Positions 52,356 through 63,965 of a stretch of 64,000 nt of DNA are shown here, in pieces. Each line of letters begins with the position of its first letter. The stretch's first letter is position 1. Under the pieces are notes generated by a model. That model worked only from the letters and a program-made list of their open reading frames with translations, was not told the origin of the DNA and searched no databases. Where the stretch lies: contig CM034394.1 of NCBI GenBank assembly GCA_019925095.2, positions 25,408,272 through 25,472,271 on the forward strand, given 5' to 3'. Position numbers and translations under genes: made by a program. The stretch is from Dendrolimus kikuchii. Taxonomy: Eukaryota > Arthropoda > Insecta > Lepidoptera > Lasiocampidae.

Positions 52356-54022
52356 CCGTATATACTTTGATATGCATTTAATAATAAGCAGTTTGTTATT
52401 TTGACATTACAAACAGACACTTTAATTTTATTTATTTGTATAGAACATTTCGTTTTATATCTGCTTTTTATTTGACCACTTTCCTAAATTTAGAAAGCTA
52501 CTATAAAAACTTAAATCATCAGTTTTACTACCGATCTATTTGCAATAAAATAAATGTCAACAGGGCATTAATTCAAATTAAGCGAAATAAAACTCCTTTT
52601 TATATCAACAAGATTACATGTTAAATTTTAAATAACAATATAAATAAGTATGATTCAATGTAAAAGAAGCGGTTAAAAATCCCATTCAACAACTTGGAAT
52701 TTGTAAATGTCTTGTCAATTTATAAATTGGTTGAAGCCACATCTCAAAAAAAAATAACAAGTTGATCTCTTCTTAATTTAAATATTTGATTTACTTACAT
52801 GACATAAAAAGATGGCCGCCAATACGTTATTCGGAATTCGAACCGGATTCCATTTTCGATTTTCCGCGCCTAGCTGCCAATCAGAGCGAGGGCGTGCGGG
52901 TCGCTTATTTCCGTTACGGTGGGGTATTTTTTTTTACTCAAAGCTTGACACCGACAAACTTGGTGCATTCATCACGAGCACTTGGCACAGACTTACGAAG
53001 TGTATGACGCGTAGACAGGGGCGATTGGGGAAATGTTTTTTTCATCGGATATATTTTAAACGACTTGTAAAGTGTTAAGGATGAATGCTATCGTTAATGA
53101 GCAATCTCTTCCAATTGAAAATGGTGGTATAACAATTACTACGCTTTAATAACATTTTGCAAAATCTAATTTTATTATTTTCTTGTATGACTTGCACATA
53201 GAGTTTATCTATCTGTAAAACTTGCAATGCGTTTACTTTTGTAGAGCACTATCAATCTCAAAAGTTTGCCATTAGTAGACTTAAATATTTGCAAAAAATT
53301 TAATTGATCAATAAGCTGTATTTAATTATAGAAATGACCGATTTGAATTTGTGCTAGTACAATTTGAATAATTTTGAAACTTCAACATTTACTTTACAAT
53401 CTACATGTTTCGCCTAGCGATGAGCGATTTTGAATATTTAAACAAAATTAATAGCATTCCAGCCAAACAATCGAGTTAAAAATTGACTCGATCCACGACT
53501 GAACAATCAAGATGTTTTCCAATGGAAAGAACTTGTTCGACTTCTAAGTCGATTGTTTCACAATCGACTACATGTGAAATCGATCGAAAGTTATCGAGAT
53601 GTTTGAACAATCAAAACTATTGACTAGAACATCTCGTCATCAATGGTTTCGTATCTCTTTTACAATTTCCAACTCATTCGTAACTGTCAGTTGTCGCGAA
53701 TGCGACCGTACTACCTTCAAAAACGTTATTAAAACAATAAACGTCAATTAGAGATTAAATTTAAAACGACGCAATATTTTGTTTCAACGACTTCAGAGCT
53801 GATAATTAAAAGATCTTTGCTTCAACGAATTCAGCGCCTACAATTCCACTGTTACACTACAACAAGACTCTCCTCTCTTAATAAGTAACCTTAACTTAAC
53901 CTTAGTCTAATTTACAGATCAGAAAAATAACAATACCTAATGACATTTTTTTCTAATAAATTAAATATTTTAATATCTCTGTTATAAATATATTAATTTA
54001 CGTTTTACAATGAATAATTTAA
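52356..54022. other. Unassigned; GC-rich patch and small hairpins
   Basis: 52815-52925 is GC-richer (agatggccgccaatacg, ccaatcagagcgagggcg) and could be a promoter-like or eroded element patch; no gene follows. Near 53596-53636 an inverted repeat cgagatgtt...aacatctcg lies among repeated 'caatcgac' words. Confidence 0.35.
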
Positions 54023-54495
54023 TAAAGTAAAAGAAAACTTATTTGTATTGTATTCTACCCATAGTTCCTCAACACTATAAGTAGAATACTGAGCCTAGTC
54101 CTAGATCGGCGTCTTTTATGGGTAAGGCGATAAAATAACCCACAGCCAGGTGGTAGGGCATTTGTCCGACTGGTTGGCTACCACCCCTGGTCTAAAGTAT
54201 ATCGCCATAACAACCTTGAGTTGTGCTCCGGCATTAGTGACCAGGTTCCAGCCTCCCTTAAGGGAGCAGCAGCGCATTTGTAGCACCTTTGGTGTTGCAA
54301 ATGTCTATAGGCGATGGTAACCGCTTAACATCAAGTGGGCCGTCTGCCTGTCTGCTGAGCTCCTGCAATTATAAAAAAGGCTGGCTTCGTTTCTTCGCTG
54401 AATGGCTATCCTGATCCGTTTCCCGAGGTAGGCACCAGCCTTCTGATCACCTGAAGAGTCAATGAGTAGTTTTGATAAATTTCGGTAGAGGTTAA
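54023..54495 (-). mobile_element. REL-D 3' part, copy 3, split by RetB
   Basis: 'attgtattctacccatagtt' to 'gtcttttatgggtaagg' (54126), then RetB, then 'ggctggcttcgtttcttcgc' to 'attt(c/t)ggtagagg'. Compared with copy 1, eight bases (tgcccaga) are missing at the insertion point. Reverse-strand coding text is frameshifted. Confidence 0.72.
54129..54376 (+). mobile_element. RetB, 5'-truncated, inside REL-D
   Basis: It starts 'aaaataacccacagccagg' and ends 'gagctcctgcaattataaaa'. It is younger than the REL-D copy it splits. Confidence 0.84.
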
Positions 54496-54794
54496 AAGTT
54501 ATGAGGTTAAAAAATATAGTGAGTCATGTCTAAACATATCTTATACCTTTAAACACGCGCTCTTAAAGGGGAAGGTTTTAGCAAATGAGTGTCGAAGCAA
54601 AGTCAGAGAGGCGCCTGAAAAATTTGTAACCCATTTTCATATAGCTAGGGAACGGTATTGAGTGGGACGCGAGGATTTCGGGAGGTTTATTCTGGCATTT
54701 ATCTTCATACATTTCTACTTTAAAACAAGGTTATTAATGGACTCAAATAGTTATTTTACTTCATAAATATTAATTAAAACTAATATATATATAA
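54496..54794. other. Unassigned DNA
   Basis: Nothing was recognised. Confidence 0.35.
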
Positions 54795-54805
54795 TAAAAC
54801 AGATA

Positions 54806-54923
54806 GAGTTATGAATGTCAAAGAAGCAAGTGAGATGTGTAAGAATAAGCCTAAATGGCGCTCTGTTGTTCGTGTCTACCCCGCAAGGGAACTGACGTGA
54901 AGTTATGTATGTATGTATGTATG

Positions 54924-54951
<28 letters not shown>
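54806..54951 (+). mobile_element. RTE-A 3' end, copy 13, long tail
   Basis: Only the last 30 or so codons (VMNVKEASEMCKNKPKWRS onwards) and a (TATG)n tail of about 12 units remain. The exact 11-bp TSD taaaacagata lies at 54795-54805 and 54952-54962. Confidence 0.92.
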
Positions 54952-54955
<4 letters not shown>

Positions 54956-55065
54956 ACAGATATATTATAAAATATTTACATTAAATAAAATACAGTAAAC
55001 CTATTACATCCATGCTCATATATGTGTAGAGTAAAAATTTGTGAGTTTAGTTGTACTCTTCAAAC

Positions 55066-55284
55066 TTTTTTTTTTAATTGTAGGAGTTCAGCAGACAGGC
55101 AGACGGCCCACTTAATGGAAAGCGGTTACCATCGCCTATGGACATTTGCAACACCAACTGTCCATAGGCGACTGGAGACTGGAACCTGGTCACTAATGCC
55201 GGAACACAACTCAAGGTTGTTATGGCGGCATACTCTAGACCAGGGGTGGTAGCCATCCAGTCGGGCACATACCCTACTACCTAG
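55066..55284 (-). mobile_element. RetB with local inverted duplication
   Basis: A reverse copy lacking its head. After 'ttgcaacaccaa' the normal text is replaced by tgtccataggcga (55159-55171), a perfect inverted copy of tcgcctatggaca at 55132-55144, and the element then resumes at 'gactggaacctgg'. Confidence 0.8.
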
Positions 55285-56087
55285 CAACATTCCTATATAT
55301 GAGTCAATATTGTAGATACGAGTAATACTAAGAATACAAACTCACGCTACAAACCCAAGAATCGGAGCAAGACTCGGACGTGGATGAAATAGCAGAATAC
55401 TTTAGTATACTATACATGTCGATGTCTAATAATAATGTATAATCTATCTCTTATTTAAAAAAAAACATTTCTTTTCTAATCCAATGAAATTTGTTAATCA
55501 TAATTATCGTGACATCGATTACATGGTTGATTAATCAAAAATCATTTTCAAATCAACCACCGGCCTCTCACCCTCTCAAAACTTTTAGAGGAAATAACTT
55601 TGCCATTTAAAATTATTTAACCCAAAAATAAGCTGGAATAAGCCAATTATCAATTGAAGTCTCAAGTTAGAAATCGACGAAATTCAAAAGACCCCCTTCA
55701 TCCCGTGAAAACCCTAACAAGTTGCTTAAAGAACGTTTTTGTATAATCAAAGTTTTAATTGGTAGATTAATACGCAGTCGACTGTACTACCTCGATTCTT
55801 AATGGTAATAACCATATAGCTTTTGTGATGGGATTCACGGGATGAAATATACAGCGGCACTGATCGGGTTTTTAATGTTAGCGGATTAAGCTGCTGACAG
55901 GCCACTAGAAGCAGCATATTGGCCAATAAAAGCTGCTGCGAAGCCATTGCCATGAGGAGAAGGCTCCAACGGCTCCAACCGGTGGGTAGTTGCCCACTGA
56001 GTTGCAGCCGGTGTAAACAGTAAAAACTTCGAGGCCCCAACCTCCTCATTATATTATAGATAAAGAGGAAGAAGACCCTGGAGAGGA
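55285..56087. other. Unassigned DNA
   Basis: The GC-richer part 55860-56045 and its reverse ORF of 100 codons match no family I know. The rest is AT-rich. Confidence 0.4.
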
Positions 56088-56460
56088 TTTACCGTCAATT
56101 TAATCTATACATTTATAACTACTTGACCTGACTAACTGACATATCAACGAACAGCTCAAACTACTGGGGCTAGGAACATGAAAATTTGTATGCGGATTCT
56201 TTCTGTATTGTAGGTGCGCCACTAAGAAAGGGTTTTTGAAAATTTGACCACTTAGTGAGTCAAAAAGAGGATAAAAATTTATATGAAAATCCATCATTTT
56301 CAACGTAGAAAGCACAAATGTTATATACTTGCTTGTAAGAAATAAATGTATACATTTAACGACATTTTACGAAATTCAACCCCTAAGGTTGATAAAAACA
56401 TGTAGAAAGTTTGCTCAAACTATTTTTATTCGACGCGAGTGAAGCCGCGAGCAATAGAAA
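56088..56460 (+). mobile_element. Helitron-like relic
   Basis: 'ttgtaggtgcgccactaaga' and 'gaaagggtttttgaaaattt' lead to an end 'gcgagtgaagccgcgagcaa'. The CTAG is lost. Assignment by similarity of the end only. Confidence 0.4.
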
Positions 56461-56727
56461 GTATTTCATAAATTCAGAGACAGGCCTGTCTAACTTGTAA
56501 GTTACCAGCTGAAGAAAATATTTCCAGAAACATCAGTACCTAATAACATCAAGTAGAGAACGCCTATTGTCATTAAATAAATTGGATAACACAATACAGC
56601 TGCTATATCTATCACTTTTATTTGTTCTTATATAAGTCGATAGAGTAAACTTGTTAGATAGTCGTTAGCATACGATTAAAAGTTATACGTAAGAACGAGA
56701 AACAAATATGTAGTAAACCAAAATATG
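56461..56727. other. Unassigned DNA
   Basis: Nothing was recognised. Confidence 0.3.
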
Positions 56728-56872
56728 AATGACTGAATTAATGAAAATACTTTATTTTTTTCACTATAAATTAAAACTCTAGGTTATGAAAATTTTGATA
56801 CAATAAATGTTGAACAAAGGTCTTATGGCCTAAAGCGATTTCTTCCAGGCAACCGCTAGACTAAGGAAACTA
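56728..56872 (-). mobile_element. Retroposon F 3' end, decayed
   Basis: 'gaaaatactttatttttttc', then 'ggtcttatggcctaaagcga' and 'tttcttccaggcaaccgcta' in the F order. Confidence 0.6.
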
Positions 56873-57334
56873 TTTAAAAATGGTATACAATCAGTAGTAT
56901 GAAACATTCAAACAATAAATAAATAGACTTCATTAATATGCAAACATGAAACAAATGCAAGCAAATCCAAAGTAAAAACACGTCACTTTTACTTATACTG
57001 TGCAGTTTTACATATTGTATTTTGATACATAGCAAATATTAGTCTAGATTGTTATATAGAAAAATGAAAAAAAATTATAACAAAAATATTATTATTAAAG
57101 CAACGCCGAGTGGTCGTACGTAATTTCTCCCCGTATACACTCACCTTATGTTTCCATGAAACTCGAAGTGAAAACCGTTTAACGAGATTACTTTAATTTC
57201 GTACAAATATTATGGGAGTGATTGCGTTGGGAACTTGTTAATTACCACTCCTGACTTCGCTTAAGATTCCAACTTACGCGCCGGCTGTAGCAGAAGGAGG
57301 TAGGATTTAAGAAGAATGCTGTGAACAAGTCCTT
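56873..57334. other. Unassigned AT-rich DNA
   Basis: Nothing was recognised. Confidence 0.4.
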
Positions 57335-57547
57335 TTTTTATTGCATGAGTTCAGCAGACAGGCAGACGACCCGCCTGGTGGAAAACGGTTACCAACGCCT
57401 GTGGACATTTGTAACACCAAAGGTGCTGCCAATGTGCTGCTGCTCTCTAAATGAAGGCTGAAACGTGGTCACTAATGCCGGAACACAACTCAAGGTTGTT
57501 ATGGCGGTATACTCTAGACCAGAGATGGTAGCCATCATGTCGGGTAA
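57335..57547 (-). mobile_element. RetB, head lost at RTE-A junction
   Basis: A reverse copy with many point changes (gacgacccgcctggtggaaa). It stops at 'gtcgggtaaatg', exactly where RTE-A copy 14 begins. Confidence 0.78.
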
Positions 57548-57810
57548 ATGACTAAACAGATATACAATGCAAAAGTGGATGGATGCAGAAGTCGTAGAAG
57601 GCCACGACACACCTTCCATGATCAAATTGATCGTGTAATAGCAGAAGGTGATGTCAGAAGCCTTAAGAACAGACGAGCGTGCATGACAAGAGTTATGAAT
57701 GTCAAAGAAGCAAGTGAGGTGTGTAAGAATAAGCCTAAATGGCGCTCTGTTGTTCGTGCCTACCCCGCAAGGGAACTGACGTGAAGTTATGTATGTATGT
57801 ATGTATGTAT
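57548..57810 (+). mobile_element. RTE-A 3' end, copy 14
   Basis: It starts at MTKQIYNAKVDGCRSRRRPR and is open to ARELT. It directly abuts RetB without a shared duplication, and RetB does not resume afterwards, so the junction involved a deletion or recombination. Confidence 0.87.
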
Positions 57811-58606
57811 TCATGCACCCGCAGTACGAATGTACTCTAGACACTGACAAGATACACGAATTGCATAAATCTATACATATATAATAAGAAAAAGATCAGT
57901 TTTGCACATTATTTTGTTTTACACGATCTATCGTCAAGTGATATTCATGTCTCGTCATGCTTAAGACTAAATGGCGTGAAAGGACGCTGTAAAAATACAG
58001 CAATTCTTTGTCTATTGTCTATCCGGACTATAATAGTTTAGGTTTTATGTCTTTTTTTTACGATACACATATTTTTACGGGTGCATTAATCATCGAAGAT
58101 TTCCCCTGGCGTTTCACGTACCTCCGTCCCGTGTGAAGTTCAAAAAGCAACGCTTCGGGACCTGCATTTTGGAATTTACGACCCAACAGACAAATTAAAT
58201 ACGTGGACTGCAGGTGAATGGGGGTGGAAAATTGGGGTACGCTATGGTCAGTTTGTACCCCGATTTATGACGCACTTGAGGAGCCGCTTTAAATTCTTAT
58301 TTCCGGGGAGATTGGGGCTTTTTGCGGTTCCTATAGGGAGGTTTTGTGTGGGCAATTGATTTTATATGGAGCTGTTTGCTTTGGAATGCGGGGATATTGT
58401 GATATAATAAAAAAATATATTTCTTGGTCGATTAAAGTCAGAATCCGACACGGTTAGGGGGTTAGTTATGATAGTCATGCGTTGAATTGTTTGTTGTTTC
58501 GAATCACGGAATATGTAGTTTGGAGTGTTATTACAAAAACTTTGTATCCCTTTTTACGAAATTCGCGCGGACGGAGGAGTATGAAATTTCGCACGCTTAT
58601 AGTTTA
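57811..58606. other. Unassigned DNA
   Basis: GC-richer at 58090-58340, but no gene or repeat was recognised. Confidence 0.4.
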
Positions 58607-58870
58607 CTAGCTGCACCCGCAGCTTCACCCGCGTGGTGATGGAAATTCGGTATATTTTGAATAATTCACACTATATCTTTTTAAATTATAGCCTATGTGT
58701 TATTCTGATGTGTAAGCTATACTGTAAAGTTTCATCAAAATCCATTCAGTAGTTTTTGCGTGAAAGAGTATCAAACATACATCCATACATCCAGACATCC
58801 AGACATCCAAACATCCACACATCCTCACATCTATACATCCATGCATATATTCTTACAAAGAATATAGAGA
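58607..58870 (-). mobile_element. Helitron-like element with CATC array
   Basis: CTAG at 58607-58610, then 'ctgcacccgcagcttcaccc' and 'tttcatcaaaatccattcag'. Near the 5' side there is a degenerate (CAGACATC)n array at 58778-58842. The start is not defined. Confidence 0.7.
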
Positions 58871-59235
58871 AGGAGTGCAGAATACTATTTTTTTTTTAAA
58901 TTATGCACAAAAAATACATTAAATCAATAAAAAAACATTACACACACTGCGATGTATTTGACACACACACGCATATACACGCATACTCTTTTGTTTGTTG
59001 TTAAAGTTAAATTAAGAGTGTAGCCTCGACGGAATCTGTGATTATAGAAGTATAGTCTTTGACATTAATTTTTATGGTCGAATTTCGAGCTTGGGCCACC
59101 ATTAATGTTAATGAGGTTTATTTCGATTATTTCGTATATCGGTATATATTGATATTCTATAAATGTGTGTGTGTGTAATTTATGTATGTATATTTTAATT
59201 GTTTTCTACTTCACCTACATCGCCAGATTAGTTAA
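58871..59235. other. Unassigned DNA
   Basis: Short CA and GT runs only. Confidence 0.35.
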
Positions 59236-59375
59236 GTATTTCTTTTAAGCTAGGTTGCCTGGAAGAGATCGCTTTTAGCGATAAGGCCTGTTGTTTTGCC
59301 AACAAGTATTGTAATTATGCATTTTGTTTTTGTATTTGTTTATTTTAGTGAGCAGTAAAGTGTTATCTATCTAAT
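59236..59375 (+). mobile_element. Retroposon F 3' end, plus strand
   Basis: 'gttgcctggaagagatcgct', 'tttagcgataaggcctgttg', 'agcagtaaagtgttatctat' and a short (CTAT) tail: the sense form of this common lepidopteran 3' end. Confidence 0.75.
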
Positions 59376-59750
59376 TCCATCATGGGTCTACCACGTCAAA
59401 TAGGTATATTCTCTTCAGAAGGACACTTCTTCAAGACTCCTATCAGCGTTGAAACAGATGGTGTGCTGTAACCGTTTGTTCTCGCCTACCGACGCTGAAT
59501 GGCTAAACAGGGTGTCCATTATTTAATCCACGCCGTGTTCTCGTATAGCTTTAATGTGTGCCGTATGTGTGCATAATTCAGGAACAGAGCGGCAACTTGG
59601 CGTTGTGTTCCGTGCCGCATAATGCCGGCCCGAGTTATGCTGCTGGTGATATTGGCGCCAATGTTTGCCAAAATGACTACAGAATTCTAAAAATGCATTT
59701 ATTTCAAAATTCAATATGTCACAGTGTATTGTGACATTTCAGTTTTACCT
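59376..59750. other. Unassigned DNA
   Basis: Nothing was recognised. Confidence 0.35.
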
Positions 59751-59900
59751 GTGATTCTATATTTGAATTTTATTATTCTTGTGATTCTGTATTTGTTTCT
59801 TTTATTCTTCTGATTCTACATTTGAAAATTGTTATTCTTCTGATTCTATATTTAAATTTTATTCTTATTCTGATGCTATATCTGAATTTGAACATTAATA
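59751..59900. repeat. 30-bp minisatellite, five units
   Basis: Units start at 59751, 59781, 59810, 59840 and 59870 with (g/c)tgattctatatttgaa and end 'ttattctt'. Divergence rises to the right. Confidence 0.8.
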
Positions 59901-60124
59901 TATTATTTGTATCAAACGTTTGAGCAAATAGCTCATTAATTAATCGTGCCCATAATACATGGTAGTGCAAATTGACTATAAATTCAAATAACGCAGTGTA
60001 CTCCGCAGTGCATAATGCGATCTGTGAGTTACATTGCTTCAATGATTGTACAAATGTTTGAATCAATATCATAACTTGAGTTGAGGTTAAATTATATTGT
60101 TTATAACCTACATATCGAAATTAC
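59901..60124. other. Unassigned DNA
   Basis: Nothing was recognised. Confidence 0.3.
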
Positions 60125-60445
60125 TAATAAGTGAAACTCTTTGGGCAGTGGACTTAACGTCTATTCCCGTAGGAATTAGAAGAGACAATGGATTGTCATT
60201 TTCTACGATCTTGATACTGCCTTTCGCTTCATCTTCTTTAACATGCTCGTTTACTAGAGGTGCTTTTTGAACTTTCTTCAAAATATCTGCAATGTGATCT
60301 TAAACCATTTACACTGTTGTCATGGATACCTATGCTGTCTACATCTCGAAACCATTTATATATTATTTTTTCAAATCTTGTTATTAAGCTGATATTAGTT
60401 GGTTCATATCTCTCTTTCAATTTGGATGAATCAATCAAAGTGACC
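60125..60445 (-). pseudogene. RTE-A' relic, strongly decayed
   Basis: In reverse, pieces of RTE-A' are recognisable in order: LITRFEKIIYKWFRDVDSIG (cf. VITRVEKGMLRWFRHVDKMD), HDNSVNG (cf. YDSIVNG), and after frame changes VQKAPLVNEHVKEDEAKGS and VENDNPLSLLIPTG. An old, dead copy. Confidence 0.55.
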
Positions 60446-60754
60446 TATATTAACATAAACTTGAATTATTCAATGTCATTGATACGGTCAGTTCTGTGCC
60501 TTTCTACCAAATTGGATCGGTTCGTCTAACATCGGCATTATTATGGTTGATGCATCTTGTCAACGACGGCCTTCTTACAGGCTATTACTTTTTAATATTT
60601 TAAATGCAAAGATCTCTCGGTTGCCATGTTGTAATCGAAAGGAAAATGTCCAGTAAAAACCATTTAAGTGCATTTTGCGAACTCAAGAATTTTCTTCCTA
60701 GTATTTGTTATCTTTGTATATAATTTTTTTTCAAAATTCTCCTACACTCCTTTA
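60446..60754. other. Unassigned DNA
   Basis: Nothing was recognised. Confidence 0.3.
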
Positions 60755-60864
60755 TCGATCTTAATGATTTTTTTGTGTGTTCAAGTGAGTCCCGGGATGT
60801 TCTAAATCAGAGGTTCCCAACCTTTTATCGACTACCGTCCACTTTACAGGAAATAAATTCCAAC
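60755..60864 (+). mobile_element. Helitron relic followed by a hAT-like end
   Basis: 'tcgatcttaatgattttttt' and 'gtgagtcccgggatgttcta' resemble Helitron interiors (compare 31880). From 60808, 'cagaggttcccaaccttt' looks like the terminal repeat of many hAT MITEs; the other end was not found. Confidence 0.4.
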
Positions 60865-60865
60865 G

Positions 60866-61178
60866 GGGTGAAGGTAAGGAAAGGAATGCTCCGGTGGTTC
60901 GGGCATGTGGAAAGAATGCATGATGAAAGAATGACTAAACAGATATACAATGCAAAAGTGGATGGATGTAGAAGTCGTGGAAGGCCACGACACACCTTCC
61001 ATGATCAAATTGATCGTGTACTAGCAGAAGGTGATGTCAGGAGCCTTAAGAACAGACGAGCTTGCATGACAAGAGTTATGAATGTCAAAGAGGCAAGTGA
61101 GGTGTGTAAGAATAAGCCTAAATGGCACTCTGTTGTTCGTGCCTATCCCGCAAGGGAACTGGCGTGAAGTTATGTATG

Positions 61179-61204
<26 letters not shown>
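60866..61204 (+). mobile_element. RTE-A 3' end, copy 15
   Basis: An intact frame from VKVRKGMLRWFGHVERMHDE to ARELA with a (TATG)n tail of about 9 units. The TSD taaattccaacg lies at 60854-60865 and 61205-61216; its first two bases could come from the tail. Confidence 0.92.
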
Positions 61205-61211
<7 letters not shown>

Positions 61212-61271
61212 TCCAACGCCCCCTTTTAGATAATTGTCAATTATACTAATTTTATATGTCTGTCTATTATC

Positions 61272-61788
61272 TATTAAGTATGTGATGCCCGCGACTTTGT
61301 CCGCGTCACGATCGCGATGTAGAATACTATTAGCACCATCTAATTTATTTAATATGATGATGAAATACGCTATGCTAGACACTGTTTTTGTAAGGTTTTA
61401 CTTTTCGCGGAATCTCTCTAAATTGTTATTTTAATGTGTACATTGTTTTATTGTATTATGATACCGGCAATGTCAATACTTAATTAGGTGCATAATCGTA
61501 TAATAAGCTGTTTAAGTAATTAAAGTTGTTTTAAATATCCCACGGGAACTCTTTAATTATTCGGGATCAAAAGTATCCTGTATGTTGATCAGGGTTATAA
61601 GCTACCACCATACAAAATTTCATTTAAATTGGTCCAGTCGTTTCGGAGATTAGCCCGTACAAACAGAGAAACAAAAAAATTTAAATTAGTTCTATTTCAC
61701 TTCTTACATCCCCTGACTCGGTTTTTAGTATATTTTTTCATTGTACAGAAATTCTACCTCTACAGTTTTATTATATGTATAGATAGAT
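61272..61788 (-). mobile_element. Helitron-like element, long variant
   Basis: In reverse it starts near 61788 (TCTATCTATACATATAATAA), with 'acgggctaatctccgaaacg', 'taaacagcttattatacgat' and an end decayed from CTAG (atgtgatgcccgcgacttt). It is a sister of 35217-35898. Confidence 0.72.
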
Positions 61789-61936
61789 AGATAATCACGC
61801 ACGAGTTTGGATCACTGGCGAAGGACGCAAAAACAATAAAACTGTACGGTTCGTACCCCTGATAATAGATTAAATAATAGAGAATTTAAAAATAAGATAT
61901 TTAATTGTTTCAACCTTATTTAAAACCATAAATAAT

Positions 61937-62150
61937 ATATATATATCCCCAAATTAAGCAAGTTACGCTTGTGTTATGGGTAATATACAACGGACTACTC
62001 TGAGGCCGACCCCAGACAACCAGACCATAGTAAATAACGGAGAAAATACGTTTAAGAAATTTAATGTACCAGGAATCGAACCCGGAGCCTCTACGTTGAA
62101 GTGAGGTAGGCCGGCAAAGGCTTAGCCCGGTCAACCACAGAGGCCGTCAA
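61937..62150 (-). mobile_element. SINE-G copy 4
   Basis: A complete reverse copy with the head gacggcctctgtggttgacc and B box GGTTCGATTCC. The exact 9-bp TSD ataaataat lies at 61928-61936 and 62151-62159. Confidence 0.88.
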
Positions 62151-62168
62151 ATAAATAATTAATCTAAT

Positions 62169-62352
62169 ACAATAAAACTTAACTTATTTATATTGTATTC
62201 TACCCATAGTCCCTCAAGACTATAAGTAGAATACTGAGCCTAGATCACCGTCTTCTATGGGTAAAGTGCGCAGAAGGCTGGCAACGTTTCCTCACTAGAT
62301 CGCCATACTGATCCGTTGCCCGACGCAGGCACCAGCCCTCTGATCACCTGAA
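62169..62352 (-). mobile_element. REL-D 3' part, copy 4
   Basis: 'attgtattctacccatagtc', 'gagcctagatcaccgtcttc' and 'gatcgccatactgatccgtt', up to 'ctctgatcacctgaagat'. In reverse this is the SDQRAG...QRISMAI...VA end of the protein and its UTR. 5'-truncated. Confidence 0.72.
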
Positions 62353-62529
62353 GATATTTATATGTAATTATAAATGTTTGTTTTTTTTTTGATAATACAG
62401 GTATTTTCAAAGTATTAATTTATATTAAATTTCTAATTAGGTAGGTACGCAGCGACCACTCCCTTGACTATCATAACGTCCCCCCACGTAAAACTCCAGC
62501 GCCCACTAGGGGGCGGTATCGCCCTCGTT
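62353..62529. other. Unassigned DNA
   Basis: A T run and a GC-rich 'cgcccactagggggcggtat' at 62501; nothing else. Confidence 0.3.
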
Positions 62530-62632
62530 GGGATCTTATGGTTTAGATTTACAATTGGATCTGGTAAGCGCTGCAATCGGGTTCTAAATTTAATATTTTT
62601 AAGGCAAGACAACGTCTGCTGGACCTGCTATT
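62530..62632 (+). mobile_element. Helitron-like 3' end
   Basis: 'gcgctgcaatcgggttctaa' and 'aggcaagacaacgtctgctg' end at 'ctgCTAT', a decayed CTAG. The 5' part is missing. Confidence 0.62.
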
Positions 62633-62683
62633 CTACCTATAGAATTTTAGCCCGCTCTGCTGTTTTCACGTCTAACACCAGCA

Positions 62684-62685
<2 letters not shown>

Positions 62686-62741
<56 letters not shown>

Positions 62742-62770
62742 ATGTACGCGTATGTTTGTATGTATATATA
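62686..62770. repeat. TA/TG microsatellite
   Basis: (TA)n followed by (TG)n and mixed TATG. Confidence 0.9.
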
Positions 62771-62877
62771 TATGTATGTAACTATACAAATGCTGTGCAT
62801 TGATTACGATTCCTTAAGATGTAAAAAAAATTATAAACTAAACTATCTTATTATTTAATATACAGTACAAGCGATTA

Positions 62878-63240
62878 TAGACTGTGTAACAAATCGCTGC
62901 CAGATGGGAGCGTGCCCAGAAGGGTGGCTGCATTGCCGCGCTGTATGGCGATGCTTATTTGTTGGGCGAAATATGAGCCAGCCTTCTGATCACGGGTGGC
63001 ATCAAAGAGTTTCTTGCAAATCTCTTTGAAGAAACTCTTTGCCGACGGACCCCACGGACCTAATGTTTCAACTCCAAACGGCACAAATATGTAACCCCTT
63101 CCTAAGGTTCCATATTTGCGCCGTTTGAGAGCTTCAGCTTTTGAAGCAGTGTTGCCAGCCTCTAACTCAGTCATTGGAAGATGCGATGGGGCCAGAGTGT
63201 CTACACATGTCGCGTCCCAAACAAGCGACCGTCCCATCTT
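62878..63240 (-). pseudogene. REL-D fragment, copy 5
   Basis: An open reverse frame: GRSLVWDATCVDTLAPSHLP, AGNTASKAEALKRRKYGTL, YIFVPFGVETLGPWGPSAKS, DQKAGSYFAQQISIAIQRGN and AATLLGTLP. The WDATCVDT motif is kept; the RPDG part is cut off where the microsatellite begins. About 20-25% different from copy 1, so it is a separate subfamily with a preserved reading frame. Confidence 0.7.
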
Positions 63241-63249
63241 CCATATATG

Positions 63250-63624
<375 letters not shown>

Positions 63625-63965
63625 ACATACATACATACATACATAACTTCACGCTAGTTCCCTTGCGGGGTAGGCACGAACAACAGAGTGCCATTTAGGC
63701 TTATTCTTACACACCTCACTTGCCTCTTTGACATTCATAACTCTTGTCATGCAAGCTCGTCTGTTCTTAAGGCTCCTGACATCACCTTCTGCTAGTACAC
63801 GATCAATTTGATCATGGAAGGTGTGTCGTGGCCTTCCACGACTTCTGCATCCATCCACTTTTGCATTGTATATCTGTTTAGTCATTCTTTCATCATGCAT
63901 TCTTTCCACATGCCCGAACCACCGGAGCATTCCTTTCCTCACCTTCACCCCGACACTCTCTTTAT
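63625..63965 (-). mobile_element. RTE-A 3' end, copy 16
   Basis: An open frame in reverse from VKVRKGMLRWFGHVERMHDE to ARELA, with the tail at the left. The exact 10-bp TSD agtatataat lies at 63615-63624 and 63966-63975. Nearly the same length and sequence as the copy at 60866. Confidence 0.93.

Noticed and set aside
52812..53078. ORF of 88 codons beginning MAANTLFGIRTG in a GC-richer patch
   Set aside because: No recognisable domain, an overlapping alternative frame of similar length, and no splice or promoter support; kept only as a possible promoter-like patch.
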